Positions 12,345 to 23,959 of a stretch of 64,000 nt of DNA are shown here, piece after piece. Position numbers and translations under genes: made by a program. Origin of the DNA: Tenodera sinensis (taxonomy: Eukaryota; Arthropoda; Insecta; Mantodea; Mantidae); assembly GCA_030765045.1 (NCBI GenBank), contig CM060964.1, positions 277,754,888 to 277,818,887 on the forward strand, given 5' to 3'. The notes under the pieces were generated by a model. It had not been told where the DNA came from. It did no database searches and saw only the letters and a list, made by a program, of their open reading frames with translations. Position 1 is the first letter of the stretch. Each line of letters begins with the position of its first letter.

Positions 12345-13620
12345 ATGACTACAACTACTCCTAATTGCCGCAAACAAGTTGAAGAAAAAGAGGTACACGT
12401 GTCGTCATCCGCTCGTTACTTAGTGATACATAGAATGGAAGAGGGCTCAGACATTTTTAAAGGTGAACCCATTTGTAATTCAATCCGGCCTTGACAAAAT
12501 CGCCGGCCCAGTGAAGTCCTGTACTCGATTACGATCCGGTTCCCTTTTGGTCGAGAGTTACACTGTCACACAGTTTGACAAGATATTGAAGGCCAAACTC
12601 CTCCACGGATATCCCATCCGTGTTGAGAAACACCGAAGCCTTAACTCCTGCAAGGGCGTCATCACCACCTCCCTGTTAGATGATATGCCGGAGGAGGAGA
12701 TCCAGGGTTACCTGTCGGACCAGGGTGTCACGGACGTTTACCGTTTAAGAGTCAGGCGCGATGGTGTGCAGGTGGCTACCCACACGCTGTTCGTAACCTT
12801 TGATCGATTCGACCTGCCGCAGAAGATCAAGGCAGGTTACGAGGTTATCCCGGTTCGACCATATATCCCGCGGCCTATGCGTTGTTTCCAGTGCCAGCGC
12901 TATGGCCACACTAAGACCTCGTGTAAGGCTACGGTTGCGGTTTGTGCCAACTGTGGTAGTGATGCTCATGACGGAGCTTGTCCATCTGCTTCAAGCTGCG
13001 TAAATTGCCGAGGTACACACCCAGCGACTTCGAGCGCCTGTCCGCGTTATCAGGACGAGAAGGCTATTCAGGAGCTGCGGGTGAAAGAGCGTATCGTTTT
13101 CACAGAAGCCCGCAAACGCCATCTTGCTCGACAGCCTTCTCTCCTGAAGTTTGGTACTTTCAGTTCCGTTGTTTCCACACCAGTACCAAAGCGCAATATG
13201 GGTACTCAAACTTGACTTGTAACTTCCACCGTGGTTACTCCTCGCGTCGGTGTGTCAACTCCTGCCGGCTCCAAGACCATTTCTATAAGTACCGAAACCC
13301 GGAAATTTAACGTTATTCCGAAGCGCACAGACTTTCTCAAGGACCCTACGACATCTGCAAGTGGAAAGGGTGCCTCCTTGGCCAGTTCCCCTTCACCTCC
13401 TCGCCGATCGTGCTCCCAAGATAGCAGGGGATGCAGTCGCATGAAGCGGGACTCCCCTCCACTCATCAGTCTTGGAAATCGCTTTGTTCCTCTTACTTCG
13501 GTACCCGGTGACTCTCTTCCATCTGAGGAACCCATGGAGGAGGAACCACTTGCTCCAAAAAGCCCAAGTCCTACGCGAAATCAAAAGGGCAAGTTGAAGC
13601 GACAGCCACCGGTTAAGTGA
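12345..13620 (+). pseudogene. ORF1 (gag-like CCHC protein) of I-like copy 2
   Basis: ATG at 12345 opens MTTTTPNCRKQVEEKEVHV. A frameshift near 12460 moves to the long frame 12463-13215, which holds SGLDKIAGPVKS, KGVITTSLLDDMPEEEI, and then VRPYIPRPMRCFQCQRYGH with three Cys/His knuckles ending at ATSSACPRYQDEKAIQELRV. A stop at 13213-13215 after NMGTQT splits off the Ser/Pro-rich tail, which continues in the neighbouring frame to 13620. Only these few lesions separate it from an open frame. Expected role: ribonucleoprotein formation with element RNA. Confidence 0.88.
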
Positions 13621-13652
13621 ACCTCGTGAACAGCTTTTCCCATTTGCCCAGG

Positions 13653-15957
13653 ATGTCCATTCTACAATGGAATACACGTGGCGTGTGCAGGCATAAAACC
13701 GAACTGCAACTGCTCGCTAATTTGCTGTCCCCCACTATTTTCCGCCTGTAGGAGACCAAACTTCAACAACAGGATACTTTCACCTTTCCTGGTTTTACTC
13801 CGGTGCGACTTGATCTACCACCGGAGCCTGGTACTCTGCACAAGGTGGTGCTATGATCCCGATCGGCGACGACGTTTATTACCAGCCTCTCATCCTCACT
13901 ACTACATTGCAAGCTGTTGCCGTTTCTCTTCGTTTCCCTGGCCTTTATTTCACTTCATGTTCCGTTTACCTACCGCCATCTTCTCCCTTCGCAATTGCGG
14001 ACCTATCAGATCTCGTGTCCCAACTCCCAGCATACTACTTGTTGGGAGACTTCAATGCCCACCAGCCTCTTTGGGGATCATCTAGGGCTTGCGTAAGGGG
14101 AAAGCATTTTGTAGAGTTCTTTCATCAGAATCGCCTCTCTCCTTAATACTGGCGAACCTACTTTTATCTCTGATTCCACAGGCATCCTATCATACTTAGA
14201 CTTATCTGTTTGCTCGGCACATCTTGCACATCGTTTTGAGTGGAACGTAGTCTCGGACACCTTCTCCAGCGATCATCTTCCCTGCGTGACTAGCCTGCTC
14301 TCCAACTATGTACCCTCGTCATGTGTACCCACCTGGCAGCTACACAAAGCGAACTGGCCTCTCTTCTGCAGCCTAGCTGTTTTCGACGACCATGTGTTGG
14401 GAAATGTAGACCAGATGGTGGATCACTTCACTTCCGTGATCCTGTCCGCAGCCGAGCGTGCTCGTCACATCATACAGGCCAGCAAGAAGACATCCTGGCA
14501 CCGCCTTGTGGAGTCTTTTAATCGCTTCACACCATCATCTGTCGTTTGGGACAAGCTCCGTCGCGTGGCCGGTCAAGTTTCACGAGTTCCGGTGCCTGGC
14601 CTGCGGATTAATAATGGCACCGTAGTTTCTCCTAGAGCTGTCGCTGACACCCTGGGAGGCGTCTTTTCTGATGTCTCTAGCTCCTCCCATTACCACCCGG
14701 ATTTCTTATCCATCAGGAATCGGACTGAGACGCATGAACTATCCTTTCACTCTTTGAACCGCGAGTGTTATAACGCTTTCTTCTCCATGCCGGAGTTGGA
14801 GTGGACCCTGGCCTCATCGCGGCCCTCAGCAACTGGGCCGGATGATGTCCACGTTTTAATGTTGCAGCACCTATCTTTGGCTGGCAAACACTTTCTGTTG
14901 CAGGTTTATAATCGTATCTGGCGTACAGCAACCTTTCCATACGCTTGGCGCGAGGCCACCATTGTCCCGATTCTAAAACCTGGGAAGGATCGCTATCTAC
15001 CTTCTAGTTATCGCCCCCTCACCAGTTGCCTCTGCAAGGTGATGCAGCGCATGATCAACGGGCGATTGACATGGTGGCTTGAATCGCAAAATATGCTGTC
15101 TAACGCTCAGTGCGGTTTTCGTCGCTTCCGTTCCACGGTGGACCACTTAGTGTCGTTATATACACACATCATGGTCGGTTTCCTGCGTAAGAGTCAAACG
15201 GTAGCTGTGTTTTTTGACTTGGAGAAGGCGTATGACACTTGCTGGAGGTATGGAATACTTCGTACCCTCCATAAATGGGGCTTTCGTGGTCGACTGCCCC
15301 TTTTTATTCGGGAGTTCATGCGGGATAGGGTCTTTTGTGTACGGGTGGGCTTGGTTTTGTCACGTGTTTTTAGCCAAGAGAACGGAGTACCGCAAGGCTT
15401 GGTACTCAGCGTCACACTATTTGCCATTGCGATCAACCCCATTGTGAAGTGTGTCCCATCGAGCGTTTCGTGTTCGCTATTCGTGGACGATTTCTCCATT
15501 TACTGTAGTTCTCGGCGGACCTCTCTGTTACAATGTCGCCTCCAACTGTGTCTTGGCCGCCTGTTCACTTGGAGTGCCGAAAACGGCTTTAAGTTCTCTG
15601 CCGAGAAGACCGTCTGCTTTAACTTCTGGCGCCGGAAGGCGTTTCTTGCTCCTTCTCTACGTCTCGGCTCAGAAGCACTTCCTTTCGCAGACGAGACAAA
15701 ATTTTTGGGGTTGATTTTTGACAGAAAACTTAGTTGGTCTTTACATATTTCGTACCTAAAGGCAAGGTGTGAACGTTCTCTCAGTGTTTTAAGTGGCACA
15801 TCTTGGGGAGCTGATCGGAGTTCCCTTTTACGCCTATACCGCGCACTTGTCCGATCGAAACTTGATTACGGTTGTGTCGTGTATTCCTCGGCTCGACCGT
15901 CTGTTTTAAATCGCCTAAATCCGACACACCACCGTGGCATCAGATTGAGTATTGGCG
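13653..15957 (+). pseudogene. ORF2 part 1 (endonuclease + reverse transcriptase) of I-like copy 2
   Basis: Starts at ATG 13653 (MSILQWNTRGVCRH). The endonuclease is broken by frameshifts; LLGDFNAHQPLWGS is at about 14040. RT is open from 14286 to the insert: fingers motif ATGPDDVHVLML, then WREATIVPILKPGKD, SSYRPLTSCLCKVM, AQCGFRRFRSTVDHL, FFDLEKAYDTCWRYGIL, NGVPQGLVLSVTLF and the catalytic SLFVDDFSIYC (about residue 400 of the 563-residue frame), with thumb KFLGLIFDRKLSW. The catalytic aspartates of FVDD are intact. The open frame runs a few codons into the jockey-like insert and stops. Confidence 0.9.
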
Positions 15958-15967
15958 CATTTCCCAC
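15958..15967. repeat. Target site duplication of the jockey-like insert (left)
   Basis: CATTTCCCAC here versus CATTTCCTAC at 17340-17349: nine of ten bases identical. The two flank an insert that is absent from copy 1 and from the copy at 55154-57591. Confidence 0.75.
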
Positions 15968-17339
15968 AAAAAAATGAAATGAAATGAAAAAATGTTTATT
16001 TGGGCATGCTTACAACATGCCCGGGCTGTTTAGGGAAACCCCTCTTCAGCCTAGTGTGGTATTTGTTTCGTTTACGTGTTGGGATTTCCCTCGGCTTAGG
16101 TGCGTATTTGTGTTATTTGTGTTTTTGTTGACATTGTGTAGTGTAGTGTGTTGTGATTTGTGTATCTTTGTGTCAGTTCCCGTGTTCCACATCCATGGCT
16201 CCATTCATGTGCTTCTGCCCAAAGAAGATCCTAGGTTTTGTTGCTTGCTTTTTGTTTTTATTTTAATGTTGCTGCTTGGCTCAATGGTATTTTTTGTATG
16301 TTTAGTGTGTTTTTGTATGACGGAGGTTTTAGTGTGTGTTTGTGTCTAAATGTTTTGGAAGTGTTGTAGGTGGTCTCGTATTTTCTGTTCTTCTTGTTCT
16401 TGATATTTATCGTATACATGTATGAGTGTGATAAGGGGAGGGTTTTTGTCGGTTGGTTTCTCTTGTATAGTCTTCATCTTTTGTGCAGTGTTTATGAGTG
16501 TTCTTCTGTAGCTTCTTGTGTGTGCTTTGTGTATGTATTTTATGAATTGTTTTGCTATGTGTGTGTCAATGGGTATTGTGTTTGTGTATTGATGTACAGT
16601 GTTGGATTTGAATGATGGTGAAAGTTTGTGAGCAGTCCGTAGACACTTCCTTTCATATGCTTTTATTTTGTTCATCATAGTTGTTGTGATTAGGGGCATT
16701 GTGGCTACGGCTGCGTATGTGAGTTGTGGCCGGACTATTGTGATGTAGAGTTTGTGTAATATTTGTGGTGTGAGTCCTCTTTTGTTGAGTCTGGCCAGAT
16801 AGTTTAATGTTGCGTGTATGGGACGTGCTTTATTGAGTAGTTGTGTATAGTGTGGTTTAATTCTGAATTTGTTGTGTATGTGTACTCCTAAGTATTTTGC
16901 TGTTTTTTTTTTACATGTGATTGTCTGTTTGTTGAAAGTAAGTGTGGCTGTTCTGTATGTGTGTTTTCTTATTTTCCTTATTACAATGGCTTGTGTTTTT
17001 AGTATGTTTATGGTTATTCGCCATTTTCGTGTCCATTGTAGAAATGTGTTTAACTGTTTTTCTAGTCTGCCTCTGGCTCCTAGCAGTGTGGCGTGTGCGC
17101 TCCAATATGCAGTGTCATCTGCATATTGGGCTAAGTGTATGTTTTTGTGAATGGGTTGTGGTGTGTCGGCTGTGTATAATATGTATAGGAGGCCCGAGAT
17201 AGCACTCCCTTGTGGTGTTCCTGCGTTCATATGTACGGTATTAGAAAGTTGTTGGTTAATCCGTATTTGTCCTGTCCTGTCTGTTAAGCTGGCTATCCAA
17301 CGTACAATCTCCGTGGTGGAATTTTGAAGTCTGTAAGTT
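15968..17339 (-). mobile_element. 5'-truncated jockey-like non-LTR element
   Basis: Minus-strand insert in I-like copy 2. Its 3' end is at the left: on the minus strand the sequence runs AATAAACATTTTTTCATTTCATTTCATTTTTTT, so it has a polyadenylation-type signal and a TTTCA-repeat tail. It encodes the second half of an RT (16346-17230) with no RNase H. The 5' end near 17339 is truncated within the palm upstream of the PQGS box. Flanked by a 10-bp near-perfect duplication. Confidence 0.85.
16346..17230 (-). pseudogene. Jockey-type reverse transcriptase, C-terminal half
   Basis: Open for 294 codons. It begins at NAGTPQGSAISGLLYILYTA, which is the template-grip box followed by the segment before the catalytic box, then QYADDTAYW (catalytic YADD intact), a KTQAIVIRK segment, and thumb AKYLGVHIHNKFRIKPHY. 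The C-terminal region has LNKRGLTPQILHKLYITIVRPQLTYAAV. There is no RNase H domain, consistent with the jockey clade. It lacks the endonuclease and fingers because of 5' truncation, so it cannot be active alone; the remaining frame is uninterrupted, suggesting a fairly recent insertion. Confidence 0.88.
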
Positions 17340-17349
17340 CATTTCCTAC

Positions 17350-18504
17350 GAGCCCTGTTATGAGCCTTTGTGCGGAAGCTGCTGAACCTCCGCTTAGTTA
17401 TCGGCACGATGTTCTTCTCTGCAGCTACGCTTGCAGACTTTCTGATCTGCCAGAACACCCATCTTTTAGTTTGTTTTTTAATGACACCTTGGATCGCCAA
17501 TACTCATCGAGCTCCCTAACCCCGCTCCCTCCTGGCGTTCGATTTCGTACACTACTTCGGCTTTTGGACGTCAATTTCTCGGCGACAATTCCCAGGGGAG
17601 AAACACGTTTTCCCCCATGGCTACGTCCCGAGACCCACGTTAATCTGGGTTTGCTGACCATGCCGAAGTCCTCGACGCCAGACTCAGTTCTTCGTTCGGC
17701 CTTTCTAGAAATTCAGGCTCAGTCCGGACCTTGCAATTTTATTTACACTGACGGCTCGAAGGACGATACGGGAGTAGGATGTGCCATTATTCATGGTCAC
17801 CAGAGTTTTAGCTTTCGTCTTTTGCATCAATGCTCGATTTTCACAGCAGAGCTTTTTGGTATATACCAGGCTCTTTTGTATGTTCGTTGGCAGCCCTTGG
17901 AGCGATGTGTTATATGTCCCGATTGTTTGAGTGCCCTTCAGAGCCTACGTACGCTGTACAATTATCACCCACTGGTGCAGTGTGTCCAGGACAGCATTCA
18001 CTCACTCGCTGGTACTGGCATCAGCGTGTCTTTAATGTGGGTACCTGGACATGTAGGCCTGCAAGGTAACGAGGCTGCCGATTCTGCTGCAAAGGCCGCA
18101 GTTTTAACTCCCAAGTTTTACGTCGTGCCCTCCTTTCACGGTGGAGTGCTGCATGGAACGATCTTCAGGGGAACAAACTAAGGGAGGCGAAGCCCCTCCC
18201 TGTGACCTGGAGGACTTCCGCGCGCGCTTCTCGTCGCGAGGAAGTCATTTTAGCGAGATTGCATATTGGGCACTGCCGTTTTAGTCATAGTTACCTTTTA
18301 TCGTCGGATGCTGCCCCGATCTGTGCTCATTGCAATGAGGCCCTGACGGTGCGGCATGTTTTACTTGAGTGCCAGTTTTTAACCCAATTAGGTGTATCCC
18401 TAGGTCTGCCAGATTCCCTTGGTGAGGTGCTGGCGGACACGGTTACTGCAGTAGACCATTTGCTCACTTTTATCCAAATCAGCGGTATAGGTGGCCGTAT
18501 TTGA
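17350..18504 (+). pseudogene. ORF2 part 2 (RT connection, RNase H, C-terminal Cys/His) of I-like copy 2
   Basis: Resumes after the jockey-like insert. The RNase H domain has FIYTDGSKDDTGVGCAIIHG (first catalytic Asp), FTAELFGIYQALLYV (Glu), CPDCLSALQSL (Asp) and GHVGLQGNEAADSAAKAA (last Asp). All four acidic positions are present. A frameshift near 18115-18200 moves to the final frame 18202-18504, with SRREEVILARLHIGHCRFSH and CAHCNEALTVRHVLLEC, the Cys/His tail usual after RNase H in these elements. Ends in TGA at 18502-18504. Confidence 0.88.
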
Positions 18505-18766
18505 ACAGCTGATTTTATCCTTTGTTTTTATTTACTCGTTTTTGCAATTTATCTTCCTCGTGAGCCATTGTTTAGCTTGACCTTTATAGTTACTGGCACT
18601 CCTTTGGTTACCTTTTAATCTTTTACTTGTTGATTTATTTTAAACTTTTAGCATGCGAGTGTGGGACCTGTAGTTTTAGCTGTCTTGTCTTGTTTGGGCG
18701 CTAATAACCCTGGCAGTTGTGCGCCCTAAACCCCCACTACTACTCTCTGCTGCTGAGTAAGCTCTT

Positions 18767-19395
18767 TCAATGCAGCTGAGATTCCGCTGTTGCAGTGTAA
18801 TGCTGACGAATTTCCTGTTTCACTCCTTTGATGCATAGGTCAGCTCCATTTACGAATGTCTTTTTTCCTTCTTCCCTTTCTTTCTTCATTTCCCTTATTG
18901 CAATTGATTTCAGTTCCCTTTGCTCCTTGCCCAAGTCTTGTTCAATAAATATTTTTGTACGCTTTAACTGCTTGTTGTTTCTCAACACTTCCTATTTAAA
19001 TTTCATTGTGGCTGTTTTGACAATTATTGGTCCCGGTCTCTGCCCTCTTCTCCCAATTCTAAAACAGTCCACAATCTCCCATCCTATAATGTTCAGCTTT
19101 AATTTCTCCTGAAAATGATCCTCAACATTCTGCCACACTCATTTATCTCTTCTCTCCTGGGCTCCAAAAATAATTAGGTTTAGCTCTTTATTTCTTTCCT
19201 CACAGTTTTCCAGCTGAATTAGCCTATTTCTGCACTCCTTTACCTTTTCCTTTACTTCTGCTTCAAATTGTTCTATTAATGCTTTGGTCTGTTCTTACTT
19301 GTCATCTATCTTCTTATGTATTCCATTTTCCATGTTCTTGATTTCTTTTACATCTTTAGTAGTAGTTTCTAACAACTTGTTTATCTGCTCCATCT
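18767..19395 (-). pseudogene. Coiled-coil LINE ORF1-type protein remnant
   Basis: On the minus strand from about 19395 one frame reads a Lys/Glu-rich coiled coil beginning MEQINKLLETTTKDVKEIK, passes an in-frame stop near 19297, then IIFGAQERRDKWVWQNVEDH, EIVDCFRIGRRGQRPGPII, a second stop near 18990, and the open segment LRNNKQLKRTKIFIEQDLGK (18988-18767). This order (coiled coil, RRM-like centre, then FRIGRR...RPGPI and I-E-DLGKEQRE) is that of ORF1 proteins encoded with insect LINE endonuclease-reverse transcriptases. No linked ORF2 is visible. Confidence 0.75.
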
Positions 19396-19436
19396 TCAAC
19401 CATCAGGAGCGTGTGTCCTGACACCCGTCTCCCTTC

Positions 19437-19873
19437 ATGACTTACATGCAACTCCACAAAAGGTATATATATCCAGAGTTCATAAAAAACCTTGGAAAAA
19501 CAGCAAAACAACAACTACTAAAACTGTACAATCTATCCTGGAAAACCACTGTACCTGCTGAGTGGCGAAAAAATTGTCCCACTCTTGAAGAAAGACAAAA
19601 CAGCGTCAGAAATAAAAAATTATAGACCTACAGCTCTGACTAGCATAATAGCAAAAGTGATGGAAAGAATGGTGTCAAACAGGTTAAATTGGTTTCTAGA
19701 ATCACAAAATTTAATTTCCCCATGTCAAGCTGGATTCAGAGAGTTCCACTCTACAAATGAACAAGTCTTACTTCTCAGTCAAGAAATCAAAGACTCCTTC
19801 AATAGAAAAGAACATAATTTATCAGTTTTTATTAATTTCCAAAGTGCATATGATTCTATATGCAGAACAAAAC
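19437..19873 (+). pseudogene. Reverse transcriptase fingers/palm of element A, part 1
   Basis: Two overlapping frames: IYPEFIKNLGKTAKQQLLKL (19470 on), then after a frameshift at about 19590 DKTASEIKNYRPTALTSIIA, MERMVSNRLNWFLESQNLIS, QAGFREFHSTNEQVLLLSQE and FINFQSAYDSI (19849-19860), the last being RT motif A with the catalytic Asp replaced by Asn (FINF for FIDF in element B). The frame is lost at the insert. Confidence 0.82.
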
Positions 19874-19908
19874 TCTACGTAACCATGAAGAGGTCATGTT
19901 CTCTCTAT
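19874..19908 (+). repeat. 35-bp piece identical (one mismatch) to the Tc1 remnant at 23181-23215
   Basis: TCTACGTAACCATGAAGAG then G/A then TCATGTTCTCTCTAT. In the Tc1 remnant this is transposase coding sequence read on the minus strand (HRENMISSWLRRR region). Here it stands at the junction between element A and the inserted LINE 3' end. Confidence 0.8.
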
Positions 19909-19909
19909 T

Positions 19910-20245
19910 CTATTTACATAGAATTAATGTTAATAAAAGAACAAGTGAATCTGATCCATATATAAGTGGTGTCAAACTATATAACAAATTGCCACATACT
20001 ATTAAAGCTAAGCAAGGAGAAAGTTTTAAAAAAGAACTAAGGAAATATCTTATAGGAAAATGTTTATACTGTATAGAGGAATTGTAAATATGCTGTATAT
20101 GACTCTACTTAGTGGTATTTCATAGAATATGATTATCTTAAGTCTTTTTGTAATTTTTGTTTTGTTGTATTTGTAGTTTGATGATGCTCGAAACAATTTG
20201 TATAATTGTCTATGGGCTAATAAACAATAAACAATATATATATTA
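19910..20245 (+). mobile_element. 3'-terminal fragment of a CR1/L2-like element inserted in element A
   Basis: Reads GVKLYNKLPHTIKAKQGESF, then KKELRKYLIGKCLYCIEEL and a stop (20085-20087), the C-terminal end typical of CR1/L2-type ORF2 and matching the 3' end of element C (24900-25000, minus). A 3' UTR with AATAAACAATAAACAATATATA follows, after which element A's RT resumes at about 20250 (KKVKKIGIQGPMF). No clear target duplication. Confidence 0.75.
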
Positions 20246-20249
20246 CTAA

Positions 20250-22100
20250 AGAAAGTAAAAAAAATAGGGATACAAGGTCCAATGTTTTCATGCCTATGTC
20301 ATTTCCTAACACAACGCTTTATTGCAACCAGATATGGAAGATATATATCTAAATACAAACAAGTACACCGTGGCTTACCACAAAGCGCAGTGCTCAGCAC
20401 AACACTTTTTAATATATTTATTAACGATCTGCCACAACAAATACAAGAATCAGGTGTGAAGTGTGCACTATTTGCTGATGACTTAGTAATGTGGACTTCA
20501 AAACCAAAAAGCAAAAGTACAGAACTAGAAAAAACCATGCAACAATCCTTAACCAACTTACAAAGGTGGACCAAAGAAAATTTAATGACTGTTAATACAA
20601 CAAAATCAAACTACCAAATCTTTTCACTAAGAAAAAAGCCGCTAAAAATAAAACTAAATTTTGAGGGTCAACTATTACCAGAAACAAAGGAAGCAAAGTA
20701 TTTAGGAGTTACATTTGATACCAAACTTACATGGACCAAACAAATAGAAAATGTAATACAAAGAGCAGAGAGACGCCTTTCACTGTTAAAACGTGTAACA
20801 GAAATGAAGTGGGGATGTTCCAGAGCAACTCTTAACACAACATACAATGTATATATAAAGCCATTATTTACTTACTGCAGCGAAGTTCTTGTAACAGCAA
20901 ACACAAAAAAGATTCAAATCTTACAAAACCAAAGTCTGAGATTAATTACAGGTGCTATCAAAACCACACCAATACCAGCTGTGGATATACTAACCAACCA
21001 ATGCCCCATTGAATATGAAATAGAAAAAGCGGCTCTTATTCAACACGAAAAGTTGATCAGACTCCCATTCAATACATGGCACAAGAGAAATTTTACACAT
21101 ACACTAAAGACTCAGGAGAGCTTTCTTTCCAAAATTGAAGACATCAAGAAAAATGTACACCTTCCTAATTCAAAGGAAAACTTCATATCTAAAGTCAATC
21201 CAACACAAACATTGGACATCACATATTATTTACACCTGACAGAAGAAGTTAAGAAAAGTGATACTCCAACTAGTGTTCTAAAATTATTGGCATTAGAGAC
21301 AATCCATACTAGATTTCCAGAACACGAATGGCTCCATATTTATACTGATGGATCATTAATATCAAACCAAGATGGAGCAGGTGCTGGAGTCACATGTCAC
21401 CTCTTTTCCTATTACAAATCTTTAAGTTATGGAACTACTAACTTTGATGGAGAAATTGAAGCAATTTGAATGGCCCTACTAAATCTTTTTTATAGAATTT
21501 CACATTTTCAGCAAGCAGTTATTCTCTCAGATTCCAGGGCAGCAATTATAGCAATTACTTCCAAGTTGTCACCAAAAAGCCAAACAATTATAGAATGTTG
21601 GAAAATCCTTACCCATCTAACAGCACTTCAAAAACACTTGGTCTTCCAATGGATCACGGTGGACTGAGTGGTAATGAGAAAGCTGATTTTCTTGCAAAAA
21701 GGTGTACCGGCAATGTGCAGAAATCAATAGTAATCTACCATTTTATGCAGCTGAAAGATTGGTCAACTCTGAATTCAAAAAAAATATTGCAAAATATTAC
21801 TATGAAAAATCAAAAAATAAAATATGGGAACTACCAAACATTCAAACAGTAATTCCTGAGTATCCTCGAAAAACAGCAGTTGCAACCTTCAGGTTGATTA
21901 CAGGACATGATTGTCTGGCAAAATATTTAAACAGAATTGGGATATATTCTTCACCACTCTGTCCTCTATGTGATCTGCAAGAGGAAATGGATTGAGACCA
22001 CCTTCAAATATGCCCGGCCACTTCTAGTGCCCCATCCATCAGTGAAAAATATTGGAGAGCAAGAGGATTAATGACTTCACTGTCAGAAATCCAGCATTAG
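20250..22100 (+). pseudogene. Reverse transcriptase palm/thumb and RNase H of element A, part 2
   Basis: The main frame 20282-21469 (395 codons) holds VHRGLPQSAVLSTTLFNIFI (template grip PQSA), LFADDLVMW (catalytic FADD intact), AKYLGVTFDTKLTW, LFTYCSEVLV, and RNase H motif LHIYTDGSLISNQDGAGAG with the Glu motif TNFDGEIEAI just before a TGA at 21467-21469. RNase H resumes with AVILSDSRAAIIAI, then after a shift GLSGNEKADFLAKR. The end has FRLITGHDCLAKYLNRIGIY and CPLCDLQEEMD. Not functional because of the stop and shifts. Confidence 0.85.
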
Positions 22101-22105
22101 CTAAC

Positions 22106-22935
22106 AACAATATATATATATATATACACATTATAAATACAATTGAATTAACAGTTGGGAAAATCTATCAATACAAAGAAACAAAAATGTTATAAATTTA
22201 GATCTCCTCAAAATTTGTCTGCAAAGAGACATTTACAGACCGCTAACATGAGTTTGTCAGTAAATCTGAGGATGGAATCAATAGTCTTCGAAGTTTGTTC
22301 AAAGTCTTTTTTAAATAGTAAAGTTAGTGTCATACCAATATTTTCCTATCTGATAATTAATGAACACTTCACTGTGCATCCTCGGCTGTTGTGCATCAAG
22401 ACATTAAGTATCTCTACATTTTTAAAAATATGTTTGTTTCTATTAAGGGATACATCTTTGTAGATGGTTGAAACGAATCGCCTCAGCTAGAAAGTACAGT
22501 GTCCAGTGTTGATTGGATTTTGGAGAGATGGCACATTTCTGTAAAATTTCAACTGCACCTGCTCTGTTGGGCTGTGTTCTGTGCAGCTGAGAGTGTCCTA
22601 TGGTTCACAAAGCCACCAGTGGTTTTAGGCTGCTGTGTTATACGATGGATTACTTTTCTTTGTTTTTTCTTTATTTTATTTTTTCTTTTGAAAGTCTGCA
22701 TATTGTGTTGTACAAGAACATGGTGAATTCTGATATATTAAAGAGAGCCTTTTCAAGTAGGTCTCTGGAGGAAAAAGTGAGAATTAGAGAGAAGTATATT
22801 TATATCAACTCAGTGCAATACATAAACTACATAAACAAAACATTAGGGCATTGGCTCACGTCTATGGTATGCTTAAATAAAGATAAAGTATTTTTGGCAC
22901 ATGCAACACACTCCAAAAACATTGGGGCAGTACTA
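22106..22935. other. No recognisable gene
   Basis: Begins with an (AT)n tail of element A at 22110-22126. The rest is AT-rich, with short frames that resemble nothing I know. The right part may belong to the 3' flank of the adjacent Tc1 element. Confidence 0.5.
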
Positions 22936-23959
22936 CGTTTACCATGGTATGGTGTCACTTCTCCTCTTAATGACATACTGCATTCTTCTGCGCATGAATG
23001 ACACAGATATTTCTACCAAAGTAGATGGAATACTGTCCCATTCCTGTTGGACGTAGGTTTTCAGTTGTTCAACTATCCAAGGTCGTCGCTGTTGTAATTT
23101 TCGTTTCATAATATGCCAAACATTTTCTATTGGTGACGGATCTGGCTGCAAGTGGGCCAATCCAACTTACGAATGTGCCGTCTACGTAACCATGAAGAGA
23201 TCATGTTCTCTCTATGAGGTTTGGTTTTGTCTTGTTGAAATATACAATGATGTCGGCCAAACAGACACCTCTTAGAAGGAATATAGCTTGTTCCAGAATC
23301 TATATATATATACTTTAGCATTGACAGTGCCATTGCAGATGTGCAAGACTCCCAGTCCTTGGCCACTCATGCAGCCCCAGACCATTACAGATGCTGGCTT
23401 CTGTACCGAATGCCTGTAGCACAGGAATATCCTTTTCATATTTGGTCCTGAGTATACGGTGTACATTATTTCCGTAAATAATCATAAAGGTTGATTCATC
23501 AGACCCCAATATGTCCTTCCAGCATGCTTGGGACCAATTGTATTGGATCCAAGGCTGTATCACACAACTCGTTTGTCATTTGTTGATGTATGGCTTCTGT
23601 TGTGCACAGTATAAGTTTAGTTTGCATTTGTGGATGCACTTGCATGCAGTATTCAATTATAATGGCTTCCCAAAGAATGTGCAGGCCCACGTGGCTATAT
23701 CCATAATCATATAATTCCTATGCATGATGCAGTGACGTCGGAGGATCCAAAGAGCTTGGTCATTCAGAATAGGTTTCCTACCTTGGCCTTTACAAACTGT
23801 GATTTCACAACTTTCTCGGTAGCACTTAATAATATTATGTACTGTAGATGATGACAGCTTAAACCTCCTGGCTATAGCATGCTGAGAAACATTGATTCTG
23901 AATTCCTTTATGATTCAAACATGAAAATCTTCGCTAACTGGCTTATCTCGACCCATCAT
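22936..23959 (-). pseudogene. Tc1-family transposase remnant
   Basis: Minus strand, in pieces: an N-terminal helix-turn-helix starting MMGRDKPVSEDFHV, then FRINVSQHAIARRFKLSSST (about 23960-23810) and GQGRKPILN; then WKDILGSDESTF (first catalytic Asp region, about 23510), KPASVMVWGCMSGQGLG, HHCIFQQDKTKPH (second Asp, about 23250), and HLQPDPSPIENVWHIMKRKL (final acidic region, about 23130), ending GLPW-like. Several frameshifts and small deletions. I could not find its terminal inverted repeats with confidence. Confidence 0.88.

Larger units (their letters stand above)
12181..18737 (+). mobile_element. I-like non-LTR retrotransposon, copy 2 (interrupted by a jockey-like fragment)
   Basis: Same layout as copy 1 and clearly the same family: 5' UTR (12181-12344), ORF1 (12345-13620), ORF2 (13653-18504 with an insert) and a 3' UTR ending near 18737 with a conserved GCGCCCTAAA segment. 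It is better preserved than copy 1: the RT reads open for 563 codons. The jockey-like insert at 15968-17339 splits the thumb from the RNase H region. It lies in the same orientation as copy 1, about 5 kb downstream. Confidence 0.9.
19437..22105 (+). mobile_element. RT-RNase H non-LTR element A, 5'-truncated, with a nested insert
   Basis: Related to element B (25232-34158, minus). RT fingers are in 19470-19860 and palm/thumb plus RNase H in 20250-22100; a foreign 360-390 bp piece lies between (about 19870-20245). The 3' end is near 22105, where CTAACAACAATATATATATA forms the tail. The 5' half (endonuclease) is missing. Frames are shifted in several places and a TGA at 21467-21469 interrupts RNase H. 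Confidence 0.85.
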
